A stretch of 64,000 bases of DNA from Candidatus Villigracilis proximus (GTDB lineage: Bacteria; Chloroflexota; Anaerolineae; Anaerolineales; Villigracilaceae): assembly GCA_016715195.1 (NCBI GenBank), contig JADKBB010000011.1, positions 94,411 through 158,410 on the forward strand, given 5' to 3'. Below, piece after piece: positions 1 through 9,760 of this stretch; positions within the stretch are counted from its first letter, which is position 1, and each line of letters begins with the position of its first letter. A program made the translations under genes and the position numbers. A model generated the notes under the pieces. The model worked only from the letters and a program-made list of their open reading frames with translations, did no database searches and was not told the origin of the DNA.

Positions 1-1
1 T

Positions 2-778
2 CAATTGGTGATTCCCGCCGGCACACAGATCCGTCCCGCAGAAATTGGCGGATTAATGGCACTCGGATTCACATCCATCAACGTTGCCAAGAAACCGCGG
101 GTTGGATTAATCTCCACCGGCGATGAAGTCATTAACCCAAATCAAGCACCGCGCCCCGGACAAGTGCGCGATATCAACTCGTATACCCTCGGCGCGCTCG
201 TCGAAAAAAGCGGCGGGGAGGCAATCCGCTATGGGATTTTTAGTGACCAGTTTTCAGTGTTGAAAGAAGCGGCGGCGCAGGCGCTATCCGAATGTGACGT
301 GCTGATCATCACCGCAGGCTCATCCGCATCCACCAGAGACATGACCGCCGATGTCATCCGCACACTTGGCGAACCCGGCGTGTTGGTACATGGCATTAAT
401 ACAAGACCCGGCAAGCCGACGATCCTCGGTGTGTGCAACGGCAAAGCAGTGATCGGCCTGCCGGGCAACCCCGTCAGCGCATTGGTGAATGGATATTTAT
501 TTGTTGTGCCGGTCATTGAAAAATTATTGGGCGCACTGCCAAAACCGCGCGCAAGTGTGCAGGCAAAATTGACAGTCAACCTTCCATCGCAGGCTGGCCG
601 CGAAGATTGGTGGCCGGTAAAATTAAATCAAGTAGAAAGTGGAAAGTGGAATGCCGAACCGATATTTGGAAAATCAAATTTAATTTTTACACTTGCATCC
701 GCTGATGGCTTGCTGCGCATCCACCCCGATGCAACAGGATTAAGTGCGGGCGAAATGACAGAAGTTATTTTGATATAG
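2..778 (+). CDS. moeA: Molybdopterin molybdenumtransferase MoeA, C-terminal part (5' truncated by window edge)
   Basis: MoeA inserts molybdate into adenylylated molybdopterin, the last step of molybdenum cofactor synthesis in the cytosol. The reading frame is already open at the window edge, so the N-terminus is missing and about 259 codons remain. Visible family landmarks are the MoCF-biosynthesis core with VGLISTGDE, the substrate-binding stretch around ITAGSSAST, and RPGKPTILG followed by GLPGNPVSA. A small beta-barrel domain IV follows (about the last 75 residues). A Mo enzyme maturation gene fits the Mo hydroxylase genes at 32019 and 37648 and xdhC at 44787. In place of the common GGxS signature it has AGSSAST, still within family variation. 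Family assignment is firm; only completeness is uncertain. Confidence 0.9.
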   Translation, partial: QLVIPAGTQIRPAEIGGLMALGFTSINVAKKPRVGLISTGDEVINPNQAPRPGQVRDINSYTLGALVEKSGGEAIRYGIFSDQFSVLKEAAAQALSECDVLIITAGSSASTRDMTADVIRTLGEPGVLVHGINTRPGKPTILGVCNGKAVIGLPGNPVSALVNGYLFVVPVIEKLLGALPKPRASVQAKLTVNLPSQAGREDWWPVKLNQVESGKWNAEPIFGKSNLIFTLASADGLLRIHPDATGLSAGEMTEVILI

Positions 779-874
779 ACGGGGATCCAATAATATCTTT
801 CCTTTTTATGCCTTTGCAACGAAATAAATGTTCGCCTGTTATATAATTCGTTATCTATTTTCAAGGATAACCTT

Positions 875-3800
875 ATGAGTTTCGAATACTCCCCATACAT
901 CCTCTCCCTCGTCATCGCCGCATTGATTTCGGGCTGGGCTTTATTTTATATATGGCCGCATCGTAAAACAAACTCCATCTTGATGCTTGTTCTTTTGGCG
1001 GCAGGTGTTGCGGCATGGAGCACAGGATATGCGCTGGAAATTGCCGGCGATGACCTTGCAACAAAATTATTCTGGGGAAAGTTTCAATACCTTGGAATTG
1101 CAACAATTCCAGTGGCATGGTTATTTTTTGCACTTACCTATACCAACCCATCCCATCAATTTATGCGCCGCACTGTGGCGTGGCTAAGCATTATTCCTCT
1201 CATTACCCTTGTGCTGACATTTACAACCGAGTTACACGGGTTGGTCTGGACAGAGTTTAGGATTATTCGAGAAGGTGATTTTTCGGCTCTTCAATTGTCG
1301 CATGGACTATGGTTCTGGGTGTACTGGGGATATTCCCAGCTTTTACTGCTGGCCGGAACAACGATCATGGTGCGTTCACTGGTTCGGGCACGCGGCGCAT
1401 TCCGTGGACAGAGAATACTATTCTTTATTGCCGTGCTCGCCCCGTGGATCGGCAACGCCCTCTATGTAACCGGAAATAGTCCAATCGCATATCTAGACCT
1501 GACTCCGTTCGCATTTACGATCAGTGTTGCGGCTCTGGTATGGGCGATCTTTGGTTTTCGCTTAATGGATATCGCACCCATGGCGCGCGACCGTGTGGTG
1601 GATTCGATGCGTGAGGGGATGATCGTGCTTGATGTAAAAGGAAACGTAATAGACATCAACAATGCCGCAGCGCGCATGATCGGAGTTCCCGTTGCGAACG
1701 CCATCGGAAAAACAGCAGGGGATATTTTTTCTCCCTGGGTGCATTTGATGGAGCGCTTCCGCAATGTGACGGATGCAAGAGATGAAATATCGGTGGGAGA
1801 GGGAGATGCCGAACGTCGCTATGAAGTGCGTCTTTCTCCGCTGCAAGATCAACAGGATCAACTTGTTGGGCGCGTTATTCTGCTGCGCGTCATGGACGAG
1901 GACGAAATACCTCAACCAAGATTTGCCGTGCGCGAACCTGTTCCAACTCCACTGACGAGCGGAACGCCGGAAAGTTCTTCAACCCGTGAGGATAAATCTA
2001 AAAACAAAATATGGAATGCGATTCTTAATTTCTTTTCCCCGCCGCACAGAGATGACCTGCTCATTGGCACGGATATTAATCCAAGCTGGGCGCGCACCAT
2101 AGAACGCGTTTTTACGGTCATGCTGCGGGTCGTGGCGGTCATCGGCACGGTTTCGGTGGTATTGTCTCTGCCCTCTGTAAGCGGACTTTTCATTTACACC
2201 TTAACCATCATCAGTGTCGTGGTGATCTTCTGGGTGCTGGCTTTATGGCGCACACTCCCGCTTCGCATTCGCACCACATCATTTATCTTAACCATCTTTG
2301 CACTGGCTTTTATTGAACTTTTCAACTTTGGCTATTCAGTGGAAGCCTTTACTTATTTTATTTCGATCGTTGTTTTGGGCGTATTGCTTGAAGGCCTGAG
2401 CGGCGGCCTGCGGACATTGTTCGTATCGCTGATTACTCTTTCCATTTTTGGTTTTTTAATCCTGTCCGGCATGCATCGTCCAGTGGGAATCGGTGGATAT
2501 ATCCTTCCCGACAGTATCACGGGCGCAATATCCAGTATCACCACCTACATGGCTGCTGCGACGGCGCTGGTGATATCCATTAACGCATTAATGCGCAATC
2601 TTAACCTTGCATGGCAAAAGGAAACCCAAACTCTTAACCTTTTACAGCAGGAACACGACCTGCTTGAACAACGCGTGGAGGAGCGCACGCATGATCTTGC
2701 TGAAGCCCGCGATCAGGCAGTTACCATAAGCAGACAAATGAGAAAGTACTACCGCGCCATTGAACAAAGCGGCAACACGATCGTGATCACCGACGCGAAT
2801 GGAAATATTGAATACGTCAATCCGAAATTTGAACAGTCCACCGGGTATTCAATTGCGGAAGCAATGGGAAACAACTCGCGCATTCTTCAATCAGGCAAAC
2901 AGCCCGCCGCACATTACAAACGGTTGTGGCAGACCATCTCAACCGGGAATATCTGGAACGGCGAATTTCTTAATAAACGCAAGGATGGCACTTTATATTG
3001 GGAGTCTGCCACGATCGCCCCGGTATTGGATCAGGACGGCGTGATCACCAATTATGTCGCTGTGAAAGAAGATATTACAGCCCGCAGACAGGTGGAAGAG
3101 CAATTACAAAAACTTTCCCAGGCCGTGGAACAAAGCGGAAATACCGTCATCGTAATGGATAAAAATGGACTGATCGAATACGTCAACCCCAAATTTAGCG
3201 AAGTGACCGGCTACTCTTCAGAGGAAGCACTCGGGAAATCCCCAATTGCACTGATGAATGGCATCGGAACCACGTCTGATTTCAGTCAGGACGAGTGGTG
3301 GTTGACCGTCACAGATGGGCGGATATGGCATGGAGAATTCGAAAATCATCGCAAGAACGGCTCCGTGTTTTGGGAATCTGCCACGATCGCCCCGGTACTT
3401 AATCGCGACGGCGATGTGATCAACTTCGTTGAGATCAAACAGGATATTACCGAACAAAAGATTTTGCAGAATCAGTTACAAAAACAAAACGACTACCTTT
3501 CCATTTTGCATCAAATCACACTCGACCTGCTCAACCGGCGCGAGATCAATGACCTCCTGCAAGTCATCGTAGACCGCTCCGCCATTCTGTTGGACGCCCC
3601 ATACAGCAAGCTGCTACTGGAGCAGGATGGCGATCTGGTTGTGGAAGCATTCACAGGCGACCAGGTCGACATAAAAGGCGAACGGTCCCCGCGTGATCCT
3701 TCAAGACTCTCATGGCAGGCATTTAATTCACACCAACCCATCGTACTTGAAGACTATCATTCCTGGAAAGATAGACGCCAGGAGTACGATGCCCTCGCGC

Positions 3801-5131
3801 TTTATGCTGCGGCTGAAATTCCCGTCATGGCCGGAGACCGCTGCCTGGGCGTGCTTGCCCTGGCACGCACCGAACCCGGCTACGCATTTACCGCCGAGCA
3901 AATTGAAACTGGAATTTTATTTGTGCGGCTCGTTGCACTGGTACTGGATAATGCCAACCTGTACGACTCTGCCGTAAAGGAGATCACTGAACGCAAGCGC
4001 ACCGAAGTCCTCTTGCAGGAAAGTGAAGCGCGCTTCCGTCAGATCGTGGAAAACGCCAGCGACATTATTTATCGCGCTGACACATCCGGGCGTTTTACAT
4101 ACGCCAACCCCTCCGCACTGCACATGATGGGATACACCCACGAAGCGGAAGTGCTGGGTAAACATTATCTCGAACTCACCACACCCGAATCACGCCATAA
4201 ATTAAAACGAACCTACGACCATCAATTCATCAGCAAAACGAAAAACACCTATTACGAATTCCCCGCAGTGACCACAGACGGTCATATTGTATGGGTCGGA
4301 CAAAACGTGCAGCTCATCATGGATGGAGAACAGATCATCGGCTTCCAGGCAGTGGCGCGCAACATCACGCAGCTCAAACAGGCACAAGAGTCGCTTGCCC
4401 TTTCACGCGATCAGGCGCTGGATGCCAGCCGCTTCAAGAGTCAATTGCTATCAAGAGTCAGCCACGAACTCCGCACCCCGCTCAATGGGATTTTGGGGTA
4501 TGCTGAACTGCTTCAATTCAAGGCGTTCGGCCCTCTCACCGAAGAGCAGCTCAACGCCGTTAACAACATTATTGAAAGCACCGATTATCTCACCGTCATC
4601 GTCAACGACCTGCTGGACGAATCTCAAATCGAATCCAAATCCATCAGCCTATATAATGAATACTTCAACCCAGTGGATCTGCTTGAAAAAACAAAGAACA
4701 CCATGTCCACCCTGGCAGATAAAAAAGGACTCGCCTTCCACGTTGAGATTGACCCCGAACTGCCCAGTGAACTATACGGCGATCTCAATCGTTTGCAGCA
4801 AGTCCTCATCAACCTCGAAGGCAACGCCATCAAATTCACAAAAGCAGGCGAAATCAGAGTCAGCCTTAAACGTCCCACACCCGCGCAATGGTCGATCGAA
4901 GTTCGCGATACTGGCACGGGCATTTCCGTGGAAGATCAGCAAACCATATTTGAACCCTTCCGTCAGGTAAGCAATTCGATCACCCGTGAAAATCGCGGCT
5001 CCGGCCTCGGACTCGCCATCACAAAACAACTCATTGAATTAATGGGTGGAAAGATCAGCCTTGAAAGTCAACTTGGGGTAGGAAGTCTATTCATAGTCAC
5101 CCTGCCCATCCTAAACGCCCCCGGAGAATAG
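875..5131 (+). CDS. Giant membrane hybrid-input histidine kinase (7TM, four PAS, GAF, HisKA, HATPase)
   Basis: A 1418-residue sensor kinase. Order read from the sequence: seven-helix HisKA_7TM-like head (about 1-230), PAS (240-340), a polar linker, a second membrane block of about six helices (412-585), a coiled coil, PAS (626-745), PAS (750-867), GAF (880-1035), PAS (1045-1170), HisKA dimerisation helix with SHELRTPL (H1197 is the phosphorylated residue), and HATPase_c with an N-box NxxxNAIKFT, G1 DTGTGIS, FEPF and G2 GSGLGLAI. PAS 2 and PAS 3 resemble each other closely (EQSGNT, EYVNPKF and WESATIAPVL recur), so they arose by duplication. The single-receiver gene starts 2 bp after the stop and is its probable partner. 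A TATAAT box lies at 842-847 and AAGGAT sits before the ATG. The signal sensed is unknown. Confidence 0.9.
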   Translation: MSFEYSPYILSLVIAALISGWALFYIWPHRKTNSILMLVLLAAGVAAWSTGYALEIAGDDLATKLFWGKFQYLGIATIPVAWLFFALTYTNPSHQFMRRTVAWLSIIPLITLVLTFTTELHGLVWTEFRIIREGDFSALQLSHGLWFWVYWGYSQLLLLAGTTIMVRSLVRARGAFRGQRILFFIAVLAPWIGNALYVTGNSPIAYLDLTPFAFTISVAALVWAIFGFRLMDIAPMARDRVVDSMREGMIVLDVKGNVIDINNAAARMIGVPVANAIGKTAGDIFSPWVHLMERFRNVTDARDEISVGEGDAERRYEVRLSPLQDQQDQLVGRVILLRVMDEDEIPQPRFAVREPVPTPLTSGTPESSSTREDKSKNKIWNAILNFFSPPHRDDLLIGTDINPSWARTIERVFTVMLRVVAVIGTVSVVLSLPSVSGLFIYTLTIISVVVIFWVLALWRTLPLRIRTTSFILTIFALAFIELFNFGYSVEAFTYFISIVVLGVLLEGLSGGLRTLFVSLITLSIFGFLILSGMHRPVGIGGYILPDSITGAISSITTYMAAATALVISINALMRNLNLAWQKETQTLNLLQQEHDLLEQRVEERTHDLAEARDQAVTISRQMRKYYRAIEQSGNTIVITDANGNIEYVNPKFEQSTGYSIAEAMGNNSRILQSGKQPAAHYKRLWQTISTGNIWNGEFLNKRKDGTLYWESATIAPVLDQDGVITNYVAVKEDITARRQVEEQLQKLSQAVEQSGNTVIVMDKNGLIEYVNPKFSEVTGYSSEEALGKSPIALMNGIGTTSDFSQDEWWLTVTDGRIWHGEFENHRKNGSVFWESATIAPVLNRDGDVINFVEIKQDITEQKILQNQLQKQNDYLSILHQITLDLLNRREINDLLQVIVDRSAILLDAPYSKLLLEQDGDLVVEAFTGDQVDIKGERSPRDPSRLSWQAFNSHQPIVLEDYHSWKDRRQEYDALALYAAAEIPVMAGDRCLGVLALARTEPGYAFTAEQIETGILFVRLVALVLDNANLYDSAVKEITERKRTEVLLQESEARFRQIVENASDIIYRADTSGRFTYANPSALHMMGYTHEAEVLGKHYLELTTPESRHKLKRTYDHQFISKTKNTYYEFPAVTTDGHIVWVGQNVQLIMDGEQIIGFQAVARNITQLKQAQESLALSRDQALDASRFKSQLLSRVSHELRTPLNGILGYAELLQFKAFGPLTEEQLNAVNNIIESTDYLTVIVNDLLDESQIESKSISLYNEYFNPVDLLEKTKNTMSTLADKKGLAFHVEIDPELPSELYGDLNRLQQVLINLEGNAIKFTKAGEIRVSLKRPTPAQWSIEVRDTGTGISVEDQQTIFEPFRQVSNSITRENRGSGLGLAITKQLIELMGGKISLESQLGVGSLFIVTLPILNAPGE

Positions 5132-5132
5132 C

Positions 5133-5492
5133 ATGACACAACCCTACGCCCTGGTTATTGAAGACGACCCCAAACTCGGAATAATCTACCAAACCGCCCT
5201 GCAGCAAGCTGGATACGAAACCGACCTCGACGAAAATGGAAATCGCTACCGCGCGCTTCTGGACGCCCGTCAGCCTGATCTTGTTATTCTCGATCTTCAT
5301 CTCCCTTTTGCATTTGGCGGCGACGTTCTGGATGTGATCCATGCCAAATACCCAAACACCATCATCGCAGTGGTCACCGCAGACTTCATCAAAGCAAAAA
5401 CACTAAGCGGAAAAGCCAACCATATTCTTGTAAAACCCGTTAGTGTTGCCAGTTTATTAAGACTTGCAGAATCGATAAAAAACGAATCCTAA
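5133..5492 (+). CDS. Single-domain response regulator (CheY-like receiver)
   Basis: A 119-residue receiver domain with no output domain. Phosphoacceptor D54 lies in VILDLHLP, the acidic pocket is E10/D11/D12, and the switch residues T82 (VVTAD) and K101 (VKP) are present. It begins one base after the kinase stop codon, so the two are almost certainly co-transcribed and translationally coupled, making this the phosphorylation target of the 1418-residue kinase. With no DNA-binding or enzymatic output it would act by protein contact or pass phosphate on. Start chosen at the only ATG that allows a complete first beta strand. Confidence 0.92.
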   Translation: MTQPYALVIEDDPKLGIIYQTALQQAGYETDLDENGNRYRALLDARQPDLVILDLHLPFAFGGDVLDVIHAKYPNTIIAVVTADFIKAKTLSGKANHILVKPVSVASLLRLAESIKNES

Positions 5493-5532
5493 GACCGCGC
5501 TGCCGCTGAACACATTGCTCAGTTAGAATCAG

Positions 5533-5584
5533 AATGAAGTAAATAAACCAGGGATTTTTTGGCCTTTGATTTATTTACTTCATT
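5533..5584. terminator. Perfect 15-bp hairpin after the kinase/receiver operon
   Basis: AATGAAGTAAATAAA (5533-5547) pairs exactly with 5570-5584 across a 22-base loop that contains its own short CC/GG stem and a T6 run. It separates the receiver gene from the antiporter gene. It is AT-rich, so it may be a terminator or another processing signal; no U tract follows the outer stem. Confidence 0.5.
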
Positions 5585-5610
5585 TATCCTTAATCCTTAA
5601 AAGGTATTCC

Positions 5611-7581
5611 ATGCTTCTTGAACTCTTCAATAAACCTGTTGGCTTCTTTTTACTTGCAATGGCGATCATTCTCATCACGCCGCTGCTCTCCGAAAGATTA
5701 AGGCTGCCCGGCATCATCGGCATCATCATCGGCGGCATGTTGATCGGTCCGCACGGATTCGGACTGATGGCCGAAGGCGACCGCATCGAATTTCTTGCCA
5801 CCATCGGCCTTGTTTATCTCATGTTCAGCGCCGGCCTCGAAGTGGATATTAATCAGTTCATGCGAGTCCGTACACGGGCGCTTGTATTTGGAATCATCAC
5901 ATTTTTATTTCCTCAACTGATGGGCATGGGGCTTGGCTATATCCTCGGCCTCGACTTGCTGGGCATGATCCTGCTTGGCTCCGCTTTTGCATCGCACACG
6001 CTGATTGCATTTCCAATTCTCACAAAACTTGGCGTCACTCGTAATGAAGCCATTGCAGTTACCATTGGCGCAACCGTACTGACAGACATCGGCGCGTTCA
6101 TTGTTTTGGCAGTTGTGCTCGGCGCAAAATCAGGCGGCGGATTTACATTCGGCTATTTTGCACAATTGCTAATCATGCTCGCCATCTTTACTGCGGTTAT
6201 CATCTTCGGCCTGCCGCGCCTTGGGAAAATTATTTTCCAAAAACTTACCGGCCGCGCCGTCGAATTTCAATTCGTGATCGTTGTCCTTTTTGTATCTGCC
6301 TTTCTTGCTGAATTGATCGGCGTGCATGAAGTAGTTGGCGCCTTTCTTGCAGGGCTGGCCGTTAACTCCATGCTTCCGCGCCACAGCCCGGTCACCGGTC
6401 ACGTGCTGTTCATCGGTGAATCATTTTTCATTCCCGTCTTCCTGCTCTACAGCGGACTCATCACCGACCCGCTGACCTTCCTTAAGAGTCCGCAAACCAT
6501 CATCGTCGCCATCGGCGTCACCATCGTCGCGTATGTTTCAAAGCTCCTCGCTGCCTGGGTCACCGCCAAAATTTACAAATACACAAAATCAGAATTCTGG
6601 ACCGTCTACGGTCTCTCACACGCGCAAGCCGCGGTCACCATCCCAACACTTGTCATCGGTTTGGAAACTGGACTTTTTGACTCGACCCTTTTCAATGCCG
6701 CCATCCTGATGATTCTCCTCACCTCAATTACATCTCCCTTAATCGTCCAGCGCTTCGCTCCTGACCTGCAAATTGTTGAAGAAGACGATAAGCCTTTGCC
6801 GCTCTTTGGCAGAGTGCTGGTGCCCGTCTCCGAACAGAAACAATCCGAGGGACTGATCACACTCGCAATTCTGCTGGCACATACCTCCCATGGGAAAGTA
6901 CTCGCAGTCAGTGTTGCCAAAGATCTGGGCCCCAACAAAGACAGCAGTCTATACAGTCACAAAGACCTGCTCGGACGAGTCACCGAATCTTTGAACGACC
7001 CTGAAACCGAGATCGAACTCATTCCGCGCATGGCCGCATCACATGCGCAAGGCATCCTGCACACCGCGCAGGAGAAGAATGCCACACTCATCATCATGGG
7101 TTGGCGCGGCAAACGGACTTTGCGTGAAAACGTGCTCGGCTCCGTTTTAGATGAAGTCATTTGGGGTTCAGATACGCCGGTCCTGATCGGCAAACTTGAA
7201 CTGCCATTGAACAGCATGCAAAGGGTTATATTTATTGTCCCCGCGAAAACTGTCCCGCCGATCATTTTGCGGCGCATGTTACAGGCTAATATTATTTTAG
7301 CAAAAGCCTTGAATGTGCCATTAGTCATCCGCGCGGATTCGAGTTACATGCAAACTTTTGAAGCCCTGCTCGCCGCAGCGAACTCCGACCACTCCATTGA
7401 GATCGAAATGCTGAAAGATCATCTCAAACCTGAAAACCTCGAACACGAATCGATCAGCAGTTTTCTTGTACTACCCGGCTTCGGTTCCCGCAAACGCGTA
7501 GTGGACACACTGGGAAATATGCCCGAACAATTAGCAAAATCATTCGACGGCAACCTCGCCGTCCTGCATTTCGATAAGTAA
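5611..7581 (+). CDS. CPA2-type cation:proton antiporter with C-terminal universal stress protein domain
   Basis: A 656-residue inner-membrane antiporter. Residues 1 to about 400 hold 12-13 hydrophobic helices of the KefB/CPA2 sodium-or-potassium/proton exchanger fold, including the TDIGAF and FFIPVFLLYSG regions typical of the family. From about 418 a cytoplasmic part follows with a universal stress protein domain whose nucleotide-binding end reads GWRGKRTLRENVLGSV, then a less conserved second alpha/beta segment to the end. The start at 5611 is preferred over the upstream TTG at 5566 because AAAAGG sits 6 bases before it and because the longer form would begin inside the hairpin arm. Ion specificity cannot be told from sequence. 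A bidirectional terminator follows. Confidence 0.88.
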   Translation: MLLELFNKPVGFFLLAMAIILITPLLSERLRLPGIIGIIIGGMLIGPHGFGLMAEGDRIEFLATIGLVYLMFSAGLEVDINQFMRVRTRALVFGIITFLFPQLMGMGLGYILGLDLLGMILLGSAFASHTLIAFPILTKLGVTRNEAIAVTIGATVLTDIGAFIVLAVVLGAKSGGGFTFGYFAQLLIMLAIFTAVIIFGLPRLGKIIFQKLTGRAVEFQFVIVVLFVSAFLAELIGVHEVVGAFLAGLAVNSMLPRHSPVTGHVLFIGESFFIPVFLLYSGLITDPLTFLKSPQTIIVAIGVTIVAYVSKLLAAWVTAKIYKYTKSEFWTVYGLSHAQAAVTIPTLVIGLETGLFDSTLFNAAILMILLTSITSPLIVQRFAPDLQIVEEDDKPLPLFGRVLVPVSEQKQSEGLITLAILLAHTSHGKVLAVSVAKDLGPNKDSSLYSHKDLLGRVTESLNDPETEIELIPRMAASHAQGILHTAQEKNATLIIMGWRGKRTLRENVLGSVLDEVIWGSDTPVLIGKLELPLNSMQRVIFIVPAKTVPPIILRRMLQANIILAKALNVPLVIRADSSYMQTFEALLAAANSDHSIEIEMLKDHLKPENLEHESISSFLVLPGFGSRKRVVDTLGNMPEQLAKSFDGNLAVLHFDK

Positions 7582-7594
7582 CCAATAAAATATT

Positions 7595-7639
7595 AAATAA
7601 AAAATGCAAAGGCGATAAGAGTCTTTGCATTTTTTATTT
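7595..7639. terminator. Bidirectional terminator between convergent genes
   Basis: A perfect 17-bp inverted repeat (7595-7611 with 7623-7639, 11-base loop) has a GC-richer tip (TGCAAAG) and A-rich/T-rich outer arms, giving a U tract on either strand. It lies between the convergent antiporter and hydrolase genes and so can stop both. Confidence 0.85.
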
Positions 7640-7644
7640 AACGA

Positions 7645-8715
7645 TTATTTCAAAACCGCATCAAAGAAAGCGATCGTTCTTTGCATGGCAGTTGAGAAGT
7701 TTCCAGAAATGTTATGGTTATCGCCTTCATATGTATATAAGTCGGCAATTTGGCCGGCGTTGCGGGCCTGCTCGGCCAGGCGGAGCGAAAATGCCAAAGG
7801 GACGTCTTCATCTTCGGTTCCGTGGTGCAGTTCCAACGGTCCGGAAAGATCCGCGAGATAAGATGTGGCAGAGACAGAGTCCCAAAACGCGGAGTTATCT
7901 TCAGGCGAGCCGTATGCTTCGATCCATCCTGTGCGCCAGCCTACGCCGCGCGAACTCGGCGATGGCGTGAACGAACCCGTGCGCCTCCAGTTGTAAAGCA
8001 GGTCGTTATAAGAAGCGACCACGCCCGCCCAGATCACGCCAACTTTTACATCCTTCGAAATGACCATCGTGCGCAGTGTCAGATAACCGCCCATTGAATG
8101 TCCCCACATACCGATCTTATCGGGATTCACTTCGGGCAATTGTTGAATGGACGAAACCGCATTGAGCACATCAATTTGATAACCGGGGTGACCATACGCA
8201 CCGGTTGCTTCGCCTTCTGATGCATCATGTCCGCGATAATCAATGCGAAAGACAACATACCCCGAGCGCGCAATTTCATCGACATAGGCAATATATCTTT
8301 CGGTTGTTTTATAAACATCGGGCGGAATATATCCATGATTGAAAACGATCGCCGGCCAGCCGCCTTCAGGCATTTCGCCCTCAGGAATGGTAAGCAACGC
8401 ATATATCTTTAATCCCTCTGAAAGATAATATGAATAATACCGGCGATAATTTGCGCCTTTATCCAACTCTTTAACGATGGTAATCTCGCTGCCGGGATAC
8501 TCCCCCGCCCGCATGGCAACAATACTCATCGGGTGCGGAATGGGAGTTGCCGTTGGAGGCGGCGTCATTGTAAAAGTAGAAATCGGGATCAACGTCTCTG
8601 TTGCAATTGCGGTTTCAGTAAAAGGGACTGGCGTACTCGCAGGCAGAGTAGATTGCGCGGTGCAGGCGGTAATAAAAACAATAACGATCATTAAAACCAA
8701 TAAAAGTTTTTTCAT
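7645..8715 (-). CDS. Secreted lipoprotein alpha/beta hydrolase (prolyl-oligopeptidase/dienelactone hydrolase type)
   Basis: A 356-residue protein with a lipoprotein signal peptide: MKK, a hydrophobic core, and lipobox ITAC with C18. A Thr/Pro-rich linker (about 20-62) spaces the enzyme from the membrane. The catalytic domain shows the oxyanion HGY, the nucleophile elbow GHSMGG (S207), the acid in HGTEDEDVP (D302) and the base H334 in GDNHN, all in the order of the peptidase S9 family. Substrate is unknown: esterase or peptidase are both possible. It is transcribed alone; a terminator separates it from the upstream methyltransferase-like gene. The outer face of the cell membrane is the expected location. 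Confidence 0.85.
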   Translation of the reverse strand: MKKLLLVLMIVIVFITACTAQSTLPASTPVPFTETAIATETLIPISTFTMTPPPTATPIPHPMSIVAMRAGEYPGSEITIVKELDKGANYRRYYSYYLSEGLKIYALLTIPEGEMPEGGWPAIVFNHGYIPPDVYKTTERYIAYVDEIARSGYVVFRIDYRGHDASEGEATGAYGHPGYQIDVLNAVSSIQQLPEVNPDKIGMWGHSMGGYLTLRTMVISKDVKVGVIWAGVVASYNDLLYNWRRTGSFTPSPSSRGVGWRTGWIEAYGSPEDNSAFWDSVSATSYLADLSGPLELHHGTEDEDVPLAFSLRLAEQARNAGQIADLYTYEGDNHNISGNFSTAMQRTIAFFDAVLK

Positions 8716-8739
8716 CTCGGAGCTCCTTACCGATTAAGA

Positions 8740-8778
8740 AAACAGCAGGAGGCAGTTTATTACCGCCTCCTGCTGTTT
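8740..8778 (-). terminator. Terminator downstream of the methyltransferase-like gene
   Basis: 14-bp perfect stem (8740-8753 with 8765-8778) with the GC-rich core CAGGAGGC and an 11-base loop. On the minus strand the stem ends in a T run and lies between the gene ending at 8865 and the hydrolase start at 8715. Confidence 0.8.
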
Positions 8779-8811
8779 ATTTATCTTCTACTTATTTACA
8801 TTATCAACGAA

Positions 8812-8827
8812 GCGGACTAAAGTCCGC
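8812..8827. repeat. REP-like palindrome GCGGACTAAAGTCCGC
   Basis: A 16-bp palindrome followed by ACTCC. The same core recurs at 27782 (followed by GCTCC), in a variant at 27748, and within the hairpin at 14990-15014, so this is a dispersed intergenic element. Confidence 0.7.
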
Positions 8828-8864
8828 ACTCCAAACCACCTTTTTACTTGTTACTCGTTACTTA

Positions 8865-9734
8865 TTACTTCGCCGCCGCTTCTGCCTCGCGCAATTTCTC
8901 GGTCGCGCGGAAATATTTCAGATAGCGCATTGAGTTTGCATCTTTACCCAAAAGCAAATCTGTTGCACGGATCGAACTGCCTAATTTGATCGGATCAGTA
9001 ATGGAGCAGGTAACGCCCGCTTGAATCGCCAATGAAAGAAAAGCGCTATTCACAGAATGACGGTCAGGCAGACCAAATGAAACATTGCTCGCGCCGAGAC
9101 TCATATTCACGCCATATTCTTTTCTAATTAATTCAATCGCTTTCAAGGTCACCGTCGCGGCCATGCTGTTGTGACCCACCGTCATCACCAGCGGATCAAT
9201 GATCACATCTTCAATCGGAATTCCCATCTTCGCGGCGCGTTCAATAATATGACCAGCAACCTTAAGACGATCTTCCGCTGTAGCCGGGATACCATCCTCG
9301 CCGATCGTCAGCCCGAGGACTGCTGCGCCTCTTTCTTTAACCAGCGGCAGGACACTCGCCAATTGTTTTTCCTCCCCATTGACAGAGTTAATCAGCGGTT
9401 TCCCCGGCGCGACCTTTAATCCCGCTTCGAGAATCTTCGGGTCGTTCGAGTCGATACACAAAGGCACATCCACCGCAGACTTAACAGCCTCGACCACAAT
9501 CGGCATGATCTCCACTTCTTCAATTTGCGGATGACCAACGTTGACATCCAAAACATCCGCGCCCCAGGCCACCTGTCTCTTCGCAAGCTGAATGACATAC
9601 TCCATATTGCCATCCACCAGAGCCTGTCCCAGCTTCTTCATGCCTGTTGGATTGATCTTCTCTCCGATGATGACAAATGGTTTATCAATGCCAATGACAA
9701 CTTCCTTGCTGCCCGACTTTAGAATTGTATGCAT
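8865..9734 (-). CDS. Dihydropteroate-synthase-family protein, probable methyltetrahydrofolate:corrinoid/homocysteine methyltransferase
   Basis: A 289-residue TIM-barrel pterin-binding protein. Signatures in order: IIGEKINPTG (22-31), DVLDVNVG (60-67), the pterin-contacting CIDSNDP (93-99), INSVNGE (115-121) and GASNVSFGLPDR. This pattern fits the AcsE/MetH methyltransferase branch rather than folate-making FolP, which has a different GxxxxTPDSF N-terminal motif. Such enzymes take the methyl of methyl-tetrahydrofolate to a corrinoid protein. No corrinoid protein, CO dehydrogenase or metH activation gene lies nearby, so partner and pathway stay open. It is monocistronic, bounded by a periodic inverted repeat upstream and a terminator downstream. 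Confidence 0.82.
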   Translation of the reverse strand: MHTILKSGSKEVVIGIDKPFVIIGEKINPTGMKKLGQALVDGNMEYVIQLAKRQVAWGADVLDVNVGHPQIEEVEIMPIVVEAVKSAVDVPLCIDSNDPKILEAGLKVAPGKPLINSVNGEEKQLASVLPLVKERGAAVLGLTIGEDGIPATAEDRLKVAGHIIERAAKMGIPIEDVIIDPLVMTVGHNSMAATVTLKAIELIRKEYGVNMSLGASNVSFGLPDRHSVNSAFLSLAIQAGVTCSITDPIKLGSSIRATDLLLGKDANSMRYLKYFRATEKLREAEAAAK

Positions 9735-9760
9735 ATGCCCTCCGAATAAAAAAATATATC

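Noticed and set aside
4287..4970. 227-codon open frame within the large kinase gene
   Set aside because: It overlaps the conserved HisKA/HATPase coding region in another frame and its product has no protein-like pattern.
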